Assembly (NCBI RefSeq): GCF_001540865.1
Contig: NC_033641.1
Coordinates: forward strand, 5,227,481-5,291,480
Direction of reading: 5' to 3'
DNA from: Ananas comosus
Taxonomy: Eukaryota; Streptophyta; Magnoliopsida; Poales; Bromeliaceae
Length of the DNA: 64,000 nt
The notes under the pieces are model-generated. The model saw only the letters and a list, made by a program, of their open reading frames with translations. It had not been told where the DNA came from and made no database searches. Below are positions 44,001 to 55,687 of the stretch, piece by piece (within the stretch, counting starts at the first letter, position 1; each line of letters starts with the position of its first letter). The position numbers and the translations under genes are program-made.

Positions 44001-46144
44001 TCGAAAAAGAGATTGCATGATGGCTTGCTAATTAAAAATAAGAAAGAAAAAGAAACCCCTAGAAAGTAGTGATGCATATTAATGAAAGCAAAATAAGAAA
44101 AGCAGAATGTAACAAGTACGATAGAGGTATGATACATAATAAATTTGGCATAAGCAAAGAGCACTAGAATGGCACGCACTCAAATAGACAGACCAATGAT
44201 AACAGATTAAAAAGCAACTAAAGCCAGCTCAAATCCAAAGAAAACAAAAGAGGAGACAGATCTCATTGCCTCAAATATAAGTCTTCTAATCATATTTTCC
44301 TTGGACAATCATTAGTCAATAAGTGTACAAATTGAATTTGAATAAAGAAGGAGCTTGTAAGTCAAATGATGAGGCATAGATGTACTATTCAATCTACTAG
44401 ATATGTGGTGGCAACCACAAATACGAGCCCCCCATCCCACCACCCCCCCTGCGACTCCGGACATCTAAATCTACAGATATCAACCTTTAGTATGATAATA
44501 TTCTGCGAAGTCTTCATGCATGAATGAAATCTAGGTCAATTTTAATAAAGAACAACTGTAAGTATCATGGAAATCAAAAAAGAAAATAAGCAATAAAAGA
44601 ATAGCAACAACAAAACAAATATGAGTTACATCATACTCATGTTGAGAACCAAAACCTTCGTAAAGCATTATCACTATTCACTGACGAAGAAATGATTTCT
44701 TTCAATGCCACAAATTCTTTAGATAAGCCACCCAATCTTGGAACATCGCCAGCTTGCTCATCAATAATATGGTAATATGAAACATGGCCCAGCGGCAAGC
44801 TAATTTTGGTTGATTCCCCCCCATCCAAGAAGCTAGAACCAGAGAAATGCACTTTTGTCCTAGCGTCAACCACGAAAATATCAAGCCCTTGACCCAAATT
44901 ACTGGAGATCTTAATCTCCTGATAACAAGAACTATCTTTAGCTGATGTCGAACCCTGTTCAGCCAGTGCAAATTCCACACCTTCTACCAGGAAAACACAA
45001 TGCTGCCCAAGAACTGTGATGACTACTATATTTCCCTGCAGAAAATGCCGACCATGGAGCCACCGAGAAGCATAAATCTGCAAAAGCTCCTTAACCTTCT
45101 CATCTGCAAGTACCAACTTTGCAGCAGAGACATCCAAGAAACGCGAAGGATCTGCATTCTGTACAAAATCATTGGGCCCGCTCGAGTGTGATGATTGTGA
45201 AGGAGTCTTCAGTGAGGCTATAGCATTTCCTTTTCCAACTGGTGTGGAGGCGGGATCTGATGAAGCAATAATAGAAGAGCGAAATTTTATCGGAATCAGA
45301 TTAAGGTAAAGATCGTTGCACGCATGCACTGTCAATAAATTTGTACTGCTATCGAGCTTGTCCGTAGGCTGAGACAGAGCCAGAGGACAGATGAATACCA
45401 GCCTGCCCAACGAAGGAAATCCCATCGCGCAGGAAAGGCCCCATGACAGCCTCACGCCGTTCTTGAAAACCTAATAAAGCAAGTCTTGCATAACATGTGC
45501 GAGTTGTTGATGTGCCGGTGAACTAAAAGAATCACAAAAGCAGGGAATAACAAGAAAAACGAAAAAAATCACACCTTACGCGAGGTGAAAACCATGGCTA
45601 TTGCGAAGTACCTCCCTGGTTCGTTCTTGCCACCAGTCCTGAAGTCGAGACCAAGCTGTCTACCACAATTCTCTACTAAGCTCTCGAGCGGAAGGCCGTC
45701 TGACGGATTATTGACTGAGGAAACAAGTGAAACCTGCCAACAACCACCGCTACCATAATATTTAGAGAAAAGAAAAGAATTATAGAAGGAAAGGTAAATG
45801 TCGAACGAGACACAAGATTAGAGAGAGAGAGAGAGGGGGAGGGAGGGTACCGCGACGAGGGAGCCGGGGCGGAGGGCGGAGGAGAGCGCGGCAGCCTCGG
45901 AGAGCCAAACCCTAGCGTGGCTGCTTTTGGAATTGGAAGGCTCGACTTCGGAGATCGTGCCGAGGAAAGAGGCCTCGGCGATGAGGGCAGGGTACTCGGC
46001 GGCGGCAGCGGAGTGGACTCGGCGGCGGAGGGATTCCACGACGTCGCCGTTCTCCTGCTGTTGGGAAGAAGATCGAGAGATTGGGGAAGCGGCAGCTTCG
46101 CCGGCTGCAGAAGTTCTGGCCGGCTTCTTGCCTTTCGAGGGCAT
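38100..46144 (-). CDS. CIP111: CIP111/AFG2-type AAA-ATPase, 10 exons, 966 aa
   Basis: Type II AAA-ATPase orthologous to Arabidopsis calmodulin-interacting protein 111 and to yeast Afg2/Drg1 and animal SPATA5, which act in 60S ribosome maturation. Exons (minus): 45851-46144, 45575-45733, 44656-45470, 42731-42920, 42054-42261, 40224-40624, 39268-39694, 38748-38828, 38404-38594, 38100-38234. All introns are GT-AG and all phases join, giving 2901 coding bases. The start is the ATG at 46142-46144 ([12 protein letters not shown]), matching the family's MPSK start; the stop is TGA at 38100-38102. D1 has Walker A GPPGTGKT (431-438), Walker B VVFIDE (486-491) and [19 protein letters not shown]2 has the family-typical GPPGCSKT (741-748), IIFFDEID (796-803) and [18 protein letters not shown]. 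The family is about 1000 residues. Introns 3 and 5 are long (1.7 and 1.4 kb) and hold MITEs; the other introns show nothing notable. The gene appears intact. Calmodulin binding is known for Arabidopsis but not visible here. Confidence 0.95.
41586..41928. mobile_element. Mutator-like MITE in CIP111 intron 5, 343 bp
   Basis: Flanked by perfect 9-bp duplications GTTGAACCA (41577-41585 and 41929-41937), the size typical of Mutator-like elements. Inverted ends: AAGATTTAAGTG and CACTTAAATCCTT. Near both ends is a similar GTGCCGTA(T/C)CGTGCCAGCA followed by CGGCACGA. No coding sequence. Confidence 0.85.
43065..43380. mobile_element. Diverged family B MITE in CIP111 intron 3
   Basis: Matches the middle and right part of family B (AACCTCTACTTTCATAAGGC, TTTAACGGCTTCGATCATCA, AAAAATAACTTGATAGGATG) with many changes. 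Ends are not clear. Confidence 0.55.
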
Positions 46145-46529
46145 CTTCGACGAAGAGCCGCCTTCCTCCCTCTCGTTATTGCTTTCGGCCTCGGGGTTTA
46201 TTGCTCTCGGCCTCGGGGTTTAAGGCTTCAGAACCCGGTGGCTCAGTGCTCTCTCAGTCAAGCTGGTCCGGAAGATTCGTCTAGGTTTTGGTTTAGTATC
46301 CAAAGTTTTGCCCAGATTCAGTTAAACTAAGTATAGATAGATTGAAAAATATTACAAAATTAATTTTTTTTCTCTCTCTGCCATAATTGACTTCATCAAC
46401 GCCGAAGTCAACTCCGACACCCCACAAAAGCAGAGTTATGAGTGGATTTTATTTATGGCAAATGAAATAATGAAAGTGAGCATTACAGTCGAAAATATCT
46501 TCAGCCACCTTCACTTTAGTGAAACAAAC
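46145..46529. promoter_or_regulatory. CIP111 5' UTR and promoter-proximal region
   Basis: About 385 bases between the CIP111 start codon and an LTR. The 46140-46270 part is GC-rich and contains a 19-bp direct repeat (CTCTCGGCCTCGGGGTTTA, at about 46202 and one partial copy at 46186). No clear TATA box. If the promoter is compact it fits here; otherwise it extends into the LTR. Confidence 0.5.
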
Positions 46530-47686
46530 TGTAATATACCGAATTTTTAATATAAAAATAGATGTAAATAAAAATAGTGTAAAAAACTATTTTTATTGGA
46601 TTTAGAGAAGTAAAATATAAGTCGGAAACGACTCGTGCTGAAATCGGAACGAAAACAAAAGATTTAGAATTTTCTGTGAGAAACGGAGTTGATATTTTAG
46701 CAGAAAATGCATAATGTCAGAAAATTATGAAAACTGGAGAATATGTCAGAATTATTTTTATGAGGCTAGATTTAAAGTTTCAAGTCATTCTGACACCCGG
46801 AAGTTAGAAAATAAAATCTGACTGCTATCTGCTAGAGATTACAGTTCGGTAGAGTTTTCGGTGACCAAACATGGTCCAAACTGAAAAGTTAAGATATATT
46901 TCTTCTTAATAGGTTAAATCGAGCCTGACTGCCAAATTTGAGCGTAAACGGAGGCCCCGGCGATAGGTTTCAGATTCTAAATTGGGAATAGATTTGAAAA
47001 AGGGGTAATTAAGGCTATTGTGAGGGGGTTATGTGCAATTGTTTTCAACCTTATTTTCAACCCCAGCCATGGTGCGTATGCAGGGACCTCCATTCTTATC
47101 CTCTTCATCCTTTTGTACGCATGAGAGAGAGGGGGAAAGGAAGAGAAAAGGAAAAGAAGAGAAGGACCAGCTGCTGTCAAATGCAAAGAAACCACAGGGA
47201 CCTATTTGTGAAGCTTAATTTCAGCTTTGGGAGGGGTTTATTTGAAGTTGTTTGAGCTTTTCTCTAAAACCCAACCCTCTCCATGCTGCTGCGTGCAAGG
47301 GGGGGCTCTTCTCTTCGGCCTTCATTCTAATCCCTTTTGTTGTTTCTCTCTCTAGAAACCTAGAGTGGCTGGTTGTGAAGAGGATTGGCGGAGTAGATTG
47401 ATGGAGATGCTGTTATAAGCTGAAAGGAAGGCTTTGAGCTGAGAACAATCTGGTTGGAAGCAACCTGAGGTAATATTGGTTATGGTTTTGGCTGAGGTTT
47501 ATGTTGTTTACTCTAGAAAGGTCTAAACTATAGAGTTTGGTTGTTAGTATTGCTAGTTGCCATGGAAACTAAACCTAGAACAAGAAGATGTTGTGTGAAA
47601 GTATAGGGGGCAATAAACCTGATATAGGTTTGCTAATCCTTGAGTAGAATTGTGATATTTACTCTCTAGAGGGTTCAGCTGTGGAG

Positions 47687-49032
47687 CATAGTTGGTTAAT
47701 TCGGATTCGGCAAAAATTCGGTACGGGTATAATTCAAATAAAATTCGTCTTCTAATTTTTAAATTCGTTGAAAAAAAGGCTAAAAAACGGATTTGTCAAT
47801 TATTCGGATACGTGATTTATACGGATATTATACGTTCACCAATTAAAAATTCGGGATCAAAAATTCGGCTACTAAATTAAGTTTTTTTTTTTCTCTCAAG
47901 ATTTACGCTATTAGCATAAATATTCATATTTTTTAAGAATATAAGAATAAAGAGCTACAAAATTAAACTAAGTAAAAAAAAATAGTAAACTATATTATGC
48001 CTCAAAATAAAGAAATAATTAAGCAAATAGAGATCAAGATAGTCCATATTTAAATGTAAAATATAAATGGTTCACATACAAGCCTAGTTAGAAACTAAAT
48101 ACAAGATGAAATTGGCACTTTGCATAGTGCATAACTGCATGCTAGCATATCTAAATTCTAAAGTCTAAACAGTAAATAAATAAAAGATACATAAAGTTCA
48201 CTATTATATAAGCATACATAAAAGCTAGACATCTTCACTCTTCATACAACAATAAGCAAATTAATGAATGTAACAACAATTAACAACAATTTAACTAGGA
48301 CTAATATAGAAATCCGGAGTTTAGAGAAAGAGAAGGATTCTAAAGTTAAACATCTTCAAAATCTTATTCTCCAGATCTTCTCATTATATAGTGAAAAAAT
48401 GCTGCATTTCTAATACTAAAAAGTTATGTTTCAAAAATTAAGTAGAAACCCCACTGAGTCAATTGTCCATGAAAGACCACAACAAAATTTTCCTTTTGCA
48501 AGTGACGACAAGATCATGAAATTGACTAGGTATAATACAAGAGTTCCTGGTCCCTAAGTTAATTAAGATTATTATTTAGCACTATGTTTGGGTCTTCTTT
48601 GTGCATAACAGAGAATGGACACATTCAATTAAGCACTCAGCCATTTGTGTATAAAAAAGTATCCATCAGATGGACTAAAAGCTTGCAACTTTTGCTTTGA
48701 AGAACCACCGAAAACTCAAATCGTACCTGGTTTGTAAAGAACCAGTCGATTACTGATCTACCGTTGGATAGCGGAAGCGGAAGCGGAAGCGGAAGCGGAA
48801 GAGGAAGAGGCGACGAGGAGGGTTTCGATTTCTGAAGAGTGAAGAACCCGATCTTCGATCTTCGATTTCTGAAGAGGAGGGCTTCCGCGATGGCGTTCGG
48901 CGACCGGCCGGAAGGGAAGAGGGCGACCGCCGCAGGGGTCGGTGGCAGGGCCGCACCGCCGCAGGGGTCGGTGTGAGAAGTTAGGGTAAACCCTTTTTTG
49001 GGGACTCGTGGGAGGGGAGCGATTCTTTTCAA

Positions 49033-49072
<40 letters not shown>

Positions 49073-49326
49073 GGCCTTTTGGGCGACAGGGTGAGGCCGT
49101 GAGGGCCGTGAGGCAGAGCGGGTTTTGGGCGAGGCAAACCGGATTCTGGGCCGATTTTTTGGGCCGAATTATTCGCGAATCCCGTTTAATTTGCAAATAA
49201 TTCTTTTTACCCAAAAAAAGGAGAATTTTTCCGAATTTTTGGGAAAAATACGAAAACAGGAGTTTTATTCGGTATTTCAAAAATTCGTGAATAATTCGTA
49301 AATAATTCGCGAATTAACTAACTATG
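47687..49326. mobile_element. hAT-like non-autonomous element, 1640 bp
   Basis: Terminal inverted repeats CATAGTTGGTTAATTCG (left) and CATAGTTAGTTAATTCG read inward from 49326 (right), 16 of 17 matching. 8-bp flanks CTGTGGAG (47679-47686) and CTACGGAG (49327-49334) match at 6 of 8, the duplication size of hAT elements. Subterminal sequence is full of ATTCG repeats (AATTCGGTACGG, GAATAATTCGTAAATAATTC). Inside is a GC-rich segment (48765-49020) with a GGAAGC hexamer repeat and a long T run (49038-49070). No transposase. Confidence 0.75.
48765..49020. other. GC-rich segment inside the hAT-like element
   Basis: Contains (GGAAGC)n at 48771-48800, a duplicated CGATCTTCGAT and a twice-repeated GCCGCAGGGGTCGGTG (48929 and 48958). 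Composition is unlike the rest of the element, so it may be a captured genomic fragment, but I do not recognise its source. Confidence 0.45.
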
Positions 49327-50715
49327 CTACGGAGTTCTAGGTTGCTAGAACACTTACTACCATGAAAACTTGGTGAAAGAGAATTATATGTATATATATA
49401 TATATACACATGTGAATTAATTGTTAGAGAAGAACAATATTGTTGATGTGATAAGGATTGTTCTAATTACTCTAAAGAGGTTAAGCTTTGGTATTCTTCA
49501 TTGTTATAAGTGGTATTTGCCATGAGAGAACCTAGTAGAAGCTATGTTGTGATATGTCGGATTTTTGATTATGTTGCTAATATTGATCAAATTGAACAAG
49601 ATAAAGCAAAAAAATGAAATTGGTTTATTCCCGAACTAAATTAGCAGCTTGTGGAGGTTTATTAGCATGTTTTGAGAGTGTTCGGAAGTGTTTGAGGCAA
49701 AGTAGAAGTGAAAAATTACCTTGGAAGTAAGTGTGCTAGTGCAGATTTTTCACTAAATGCAGCAGGGGACTATTTTGTAAGGTTGCAGGGACCGTTTTGT
49801 AAAGCAAAATTCCTGTTTTTTGGGGGTTTAAGTGCAATAGCTGCAACTGCCGCTACTATTGCTGAATGTTGCTGCTACTGCTAATTGCAGGTGCTACTGC
49901 TATGGTTATTGTTGCTGCTGCTGCTATCAAATGCAGTAAACTGCAGGGACCTAATTGTAAAGACAGAATTTCAGCTTGTAGAAGCTTAGAAACTGCATCA
50001 TGGATAATATACATGGGAGTTATTGGGAGGCTAAGATGAAACCAGGTTCTAAGAAGTTGGAAACTATATTAGTATGTAAGAAATTTAGAAGTTATGCTAA
50101 GATAACATGTATACTATGTGTATAAATGTGAAGTAGGCAACCTGATTATGTTTCTTTGAAAAGGGTTATTGAATTCAATCGAGAAAAGAGTTGAACAAAG
50201 GATTTCATAAGTGCTGAAATTCTAAATACCATGGAGAATCTATAGAACATGCGTTGGTATGAAAGTAAGTTACATGTAATTAATTATGCATAGGTAAAAA
50301 TGCAAATAGCGATAGGTTGATCTCTTCCCTGCTTAGTGTTATGGTATTCAATTTAGAAAAGAATTAGAGCTGAGAATTCTTGGTTGTTAGTTTGTGTAGC
50401 TGCTATGAACCTAAGCCTTATGTTATATGTATGGTATACACATTAGTGAAAGGTGTAACCGAGACAAGTGGAGTTAATTCCTGTTTAGTGTTATGATGAT
50501 TAACTTGGAAAAAGAGATGGTTGATTCTAAAAAGGTTTGTCTATTATTTAACATAGATTGAGATAAGTTCTCTAAATTGCTTGAGTTAAAGCTTAGATGG
50601 CTATGTATGTTTCTATACAAATTTTGTAGAATCAGGTTATGTGAAATCTAAGCTCGGAAATGCAACTTTGTAGGATTGGAAAGCTAGCTTGCAATTGGTC
50701 ACGTGGAAACCAAAT

Positions 50716-51274
50716 TGTAACACACTGGACCTTTGCAAATTGCGAGGTTCGAGTGATTGGATGTGTTTCGAGCTTTTCCACACTTGGTGGAGGGTCGTAG
50801 AATGTTTTCCGACCTAATAAGTTCGAAAACCTGAGTTCTGGACAAGTCCTGAGAGTTTTTACTCTCGGGGACTGGTCCCTGATAGGAGAGACCGGTCCCC
50901 CAGTGAGCAGTGTTGCAGCAGCCCTGAGGCAACCGGTCCCTGGCGGGCGAGACCGGTCCCCGAGCGCGTCCGAGCGGGGAGAGACCGGTCCCATGCGGGG
51001 AGAGACCGGTTCCCGAACGTGGATTTTCTGGGGGCAGGCCGAGAGACCGGTCCCATGACGAGGAGACCGGTCCCTCAGCCCGAAATTTGCCCAGACCGGG
51101 CTTTGCACAGGATGCAAAGTTGAGGGGTTTTTCTGGATTTTGTTACTCTAGATGGCCTATATGGCCACTCCACTCTCCCTTCTCCTCATTTCTCTCCTCA
51201 CACCCTCTCCACACCTTTGTTAGAGAGAGAAGAAGGAGAAGAAGAAGAAGGAGAAGAAGAGGAGGAGGATCTAG
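50716..51274 (+). mobile_element. 5' part of a gypsy-type LTR
   Basis: Starts TGTAACACACTGGACC, close to the LTR starts at 29795 and (minus) 19490. The segment ATGGCCACTCCACTCTCC near 51165 corresponds to ATGGCCACTTCTCTGC in the LTR at 29795. Lost after the N at 51275. Confidence 0.75.
50871..51074 (+). repeat. ACCGGT palindrome array, best preserved copy
   Basis: At least seven units of GAGACCGGTCCC / AACCGGTCCC type with spacings of about 20-50 bases, beginning about 155 bases from the LTR start. Confidence 0.85.
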
Positions 51275-51330
51275 NTTAGAAGAAAAAAAAAAAAAAAAAA
51301 CAAGAGAAAAAAAAAAGCAGGGAGAAAAAG
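51221..51330. repeat. GAA-rich and poly-A low-complexity tract
   Basis: GAAGAA/GGAGAA repeats run up to an N at 51275, followed by long A runs. A likely assembly weak point. Confidence 0.85.
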
Positions 51331-53379
51331 TAATAAGGATTTTTTGGTCAGTTTCCTAAAAATCCGATCCGAATCTGCAAAATCCAAAAATACGGTTTAC
51401 TTTTGCAAAAGCTCAAAATTATTAAATTTTTTATGCAAATTGGTCAAAATTAATATTAGTTAAAAATTTAATTCAAATATAATTTTTTTTATAATTAATA
51501 AAGAGAAGGATAGTGAAAAGTGTAATTGTAATTACACACTACTCACCGATAAATAAATAAGTGAGGTGAGACTAAGCCATCAAACTTATTTATTTATAAT
51601 ATAAAGAATAGATTAGTCATAATCCTACTTAGCGCTTTCATAGGCATTCATGGGGTTGGGGACAACTTGAGCGATACGGATTTGGGGAAGACACCATAAG
51701 TTGGATTGAGCTATGACGAGAAGATCGTTGTCACAGTACTACTCCATTATTTGTCGCTCTAACTACTGTAGTCGATGGTTCTTTCACACACACCCCCCTC
51801 TCCCCTTCACTCAAGGAGTGTAAGTTTCATCTGAAACAGTGTAACGTTTTTCTGAAACGGTGTAATTTCATCATTTTCTTTTTTTCTCTCTGATTCTTCA
51901 TTTCTTGAATAAAATTGACAATTTTGAAGTAGTTTGATCATAAAGTAAACTATATTGAAAAAATATAAAATTTCATTTCTCAAAACTTTAAATACCCTAT
52001 ATCAGTTTTAACGGTGTGGATCGTTGATTTGAACACCCTAAAATCGAAAATGAGACTATAGTACCGGAGCTCCGGTACTATAAATAGTACAGAAAATTAG
52101 ACTGATATATATTATATATATATAGATATCTATATATTATATATATATATATATATATAATTATATATAGTCAACATCATCTACCGCACATCCTTAATCT
52201 AGGGCGAAAGCTTACAAAATTTATTGTAAAATTCAGGAGATATGAAATGAATGGTATAGATCGATTTATATTAATTACGCTTATAAATTTTTTTTAACTG
52301 TTTTTATATAATATGATTTGGAAGATAGTTATATATCGTTTATATTTTGTATCATGAATTTTTTTGAATATATAAATAATGAATGGGCGTGAGGGTTCTG
52401 AGCATTAACTTTTTTTTGCCATCGCTGTATCCATTAAGACTGCGCAGACGCGCCTATTCATGAAAAAATTTAATATGCCACGGATATCATTACTTAACGT
52501 GACGTGGTGTTTCAATAATAAAATGTTTCTTCTCTTAAATTAGTAGAAAGTTTCATGGTGTCTATGTTGCAAAGATCAGTAATAACAAGGCTAATCATAC
52601 CTCTCCTTTTAGAAAAAATGCGCCAATAAAAATATTTTTATTAATATAATGTGATGGATTAATTCAAAAGTATATCATTTGATTGGTCAAAATATAAGCT
52701 CACATAATAGTACTGGTTGCATTCTAAAATTTTTTTATTAGATTTAGAATACATTAGATTATGAATAATAAAAATCATTTTTGATTTTTTTAAAAATAAA
52801 ATATGATTAATGATTATTGATATATTAGTGAAATATGATTAATTAGTACTTATCTCTGTGTCTCATATTCTCAATACAACAGAGGCATTAAACAGCACAA
52901 ATTAAGAACAAACATACAGCTGGCTCAATTATAGACACTGAGAAATTTTACTGGAATTTATTACCATTTTTTCTTTCTTTTTTATTTCACAAATTTAATA
53001 TTAAATTCTGTGAAAGAATTATAAAAATGATAAATGTTTGCATTTATATGATAATTTATACCGAGCGGCTGCTGGTATTTGCAATAAAATGAGCTCAAAA
53101 TTTTACTAAATTATATAATTTTTTCCTTCTTCTTCTTTCAATAGCCGTTAATTTTCAATATATTTCTTTTACTTTTTCTGTATTTACACTATGTGGCCAA
53201 CCGGAAAGACCTCCAATGTTAACAAGTAGCTAGATATGCCTGGCCGGTTGCCTATTTTTATATTATTGTATACTGTGAAAAATATACAGGAATATTTTTA
53301 AAGTAAATATGTATTCATATAAATTTTAATTTTAGTTATATATGATTGGATTTTATCTATATTTATCTATATATTTATT
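51331..53379. other. AT-rich intergenic region
   Basis: No gene seen. 51905-52085 resembles the right part of MITE family B (TTTAACGGTGTGGATCGTTG, then GAAAATGAGACTATAGTACC). An AT dinucleotide-rich tract follows at 52100-52170. Confidence 0.6.
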
Positions 53380-53800
53380 TATTTTTGACTGCTAAATAAA
53401 TGATAATATAGAGATTGGGAGGCCCAGAAGAAAAATATGTTGAGACTGAAAAAGATTAGATATTCAACTCATAATTTTTTTTTCTATTATTATATACTAG
53501 TATTTTATATAATTATTTTTACTTTCTAACATATTAGATCATATTTTTGTTATCAAAATTATAGATAATATTATATAAAGATTAAAGTAATTGATCGTAT
53601 GATGTTGAGAAGATTTCAGCAGCTTACTTTAGGGCTCGGTCGCTCGAGCGCGAAATATCAGGCTCCAGATCAAGCTCGGTCGATATTAATTTCATCAAAC
53701 TTGAGCTTAAATTTAGGTTCGAAATTAATTTCATATGCCGAATTTGAGCCGAGGTAACTCGCTCGGAGCTCGGCTCGGTTTCCCCCTTAGCTAAGGCCAA
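53380..53800. mobile_element. hAT-like right-end fragment
   Basis: Shares CTTTAGGGCTCGGTCGCTCG, AGGTTCGAAATTAATTTC and CTCGGCTCGGTTTCCCCC with the hAT-like element ending at 37232. The left end is not identified. Confidence 0.55.
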
Positions 53801-54284
53801 GTTCCATAATATACTACATATAAAAAATTGGTACAATTATTACGCAAAGAAAGGCTAGCTCGCATTAACACTAATTACAATATAAAAATCGCGTATGTTA
53901 GATATATCAATAAATGGTTTTTCTCATGAGCCGCACTCCCCCAATCAATCCATTAACCAATATTAGCCTTATCAAATTATTATAAAAATTTTAGATGCAA
54001 TATTACAGCTCAAATTATATTAAAAATAAATTTAATATTATATAATTAAATATTTAAATATTTTAAATTATATTTATTTATACAGTATAATTAGCAGTAT
54101 ATATTATTTTTTTAAATAATTAATATATAATGTGCAGGTTATAGAATGTTGTATCATCGTTGCCAGCAAAGAGTACTTATCCTTTTTTCATGGATATAAG
54201 TGACGCATATAAGATTTATCTCCGAATATATATAATATATTACTATATATATTATATTATATATTATATAGCTATATAAAGAAA
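53801..54284. other. AT-rich intergenic stretch
   Basis: Very AT-rich, with TATA-type simple repeats at 54230-54280. No gene or clear element. Confidence 0.5.
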
Positions 54285-54830
54285 GAAATAGGCTGGTATA
54301 CTATCGACAGGATAGAGGCCTCCGTACTATCAAATTATTTTTGATGATGTGACTTTCAAATTGACAATTGGCTCTGTTAGACTTAATCTACACTATTAAA
54401 AATATTTAAAAAATAAACTTTATAATTATTCGATATTATTTGGCTAGTGATCCAAAAGTCTCAAAATTAACAAATTTAAGGGCCAATGTGATGCGTTTGT
54501 AAATTTAATGATGTAAAATAATTCAAATCTGATAAAATTTTTATAGAATTTTTTTTACAATTTATAATAAAATATAATCTACCTCTGATTTTAAATTCAA
54601 ATATTTTATCTTTATTTTTTATGAGATTTTTATTTTCGGCAGTTTATTTTTAAACTACTCGTTTCATAGATAAATTATATTAAAAAATTACGAAATTTAG
54701 TTTCCAAATACTTAAAATAGTGTAGATCAAGTCTAATGGAGCCGATTGTCGATTTGGAAGCTGTATAATAAAAAACAACTTGATAGCATGGTACCATCCG
54801 TGCTACCGATAGTACATAGCCGAACTCATA
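54285..54830. mobile_element. MITE family B, diverged copy
   Basis: Starts GGCTGGTATACTATCGACAG and ends GCTACCGATAGTACATAGCC, inverted ends. Internal motifs (GATGATGTGACTTTCAAATT, GTTAGACTTAATCTACAC) are shared with 57930-58480. Confidence 0.65.
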
Positions 54831-54844
54831 TAGAACTATATATA

Positions 54845-55393
54845 TATCGGCTAGGGCTACTATCCTCTTAAGAGGATAGTAGCATTTATACTCTCAAATT
54901 GTTCTTGATGATAGAGATTTCGAATCGATGATCGGCGCCGTTGAAGTTGATGTAGAGTATTTAAAATATCTAGAAACTAAATTTCATAAATTTTAAAAAT
55001 TATTTATATGGTGATCAAAGTGTCGTAAAATCGACAATTTTTGACGGCCTATATGAGCCGTTTGCTTGTTTAACGGTGTAGAGCAATCAAAATTGTTTGA
55101 GTTTTTAATAGAATATTCTTTATACTATTTAGATAATGTTTGATAACTCTGATTATGAATTGAGAAAGTCTAACCTCTATTTTAAGAAGGTTATTCATTT
55201 ATAACCGTTCATTTTTCAATTCTTAAGATGAACTTGATAATGATTTTTAAATATTATAAAATTTGGTTTCTAAACATTTCTAATTGTGTAAATCAATTTC
55301 AACAGTGCCGATTATCAATTTGACGTTCCGATCATTCAAAACAACTTGAGAGGACAATATCTTCAATCCTATTAATAGGATAGTAGATGGACT
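54845..55393. mobile_element. MITE family B copy
   Basis: Left end GGCTAGGGCTACTATCCTCT with a perfect inner palindrome CTATCCTCTTAAGAGGATAG at 54857-54876. Right end CCTATTAATAGGATAGTAG. Internal GATAGAGATTTCGAATCGAT and AACGGTGTAGAGCAATC match the copy at 34909-35452. Confidence 0.75.
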
Positions 55394-55399
55394 CCATAT

Positions 55400-55662
55400 A
55401 TATATAGAGGTTAAATTTTCTCAATTCATAATCAGAGTTATCATACATTATTTAAATAGTATAAAAAAATTTTTATCAAAAATTCAAGCAATTTGGATTA
55501 CTCTACACCGTTAAACAAATAAACGGCTCATATAGGCCGTCAAAAATTGTCGATTTTACGACACTTTGATCACCATGTAAATAATTTTTAAAATTTATGA
55601 AATTTAGTTTCTAGATATTTCAAATACTCTAGATCAACTTCAACGGCTCCGATCATCGATTC
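55400..55662. mobile_element. Inverted partial family B MITE, cut by gap
   Basis: Reverse complement of about 54920-55170 with roughly 90% identity by eye, so the two face each other as a ~250-bp inverted repeat. Ends at the N run. Confidence 0.75.
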
Positions 55663-55687
55663 NNNNNNNNNNNNNNNNNNNNNNNNN
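55663..55687. other. Assembly gap (25 N)
   Basis: 25 Ns separating MITE sequence from unrelated moderate-GC sequence. Confidence 0.95.

Larger units (their letters stand above)
46530..50715 (+). mobile_element. Plus-strand gypsy-type LTR, interrupted by a hAT-like element
   Basis: Starts TGTAATATACCGAATTTT. Its first ~450 bases match the minus-strand LTR 9739-11945. It contains a CT/GA-rich leader near 47110-47160 and no coding region; ORFs here are short and low complexity. A hAT-like insertion lies at 47687-49326. The LTR's 3' terminus is not seen; another LTR starts at 50716. Stretches such as 49335-50715 hold only short GCTGCT-rich simple sequence (49840-49930). Confidence 0.6.

Noticed and set aside
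45917..46330. 137-residue plus-strand frame at the CIP111 start
   Set aside because: Antisense of GC-rich exon 1 and the 5' flank. Repetitive composition and no motif, so a divergent gene is not supported.
48637..49137. 166-residue minus-strand frame with a poly-Lys run
   Set aside because: The Lys run is just the T-run at 49038-49070 and the rest is simple repeat. No conserved motif.
50871..51074. Regular palindrome array resembling a CRISPR array
   Set aside because: Spacing is irregular, units vary, spacers are not unique, and the context is a plant LTR retrotransposon. Not a CRISPR array.
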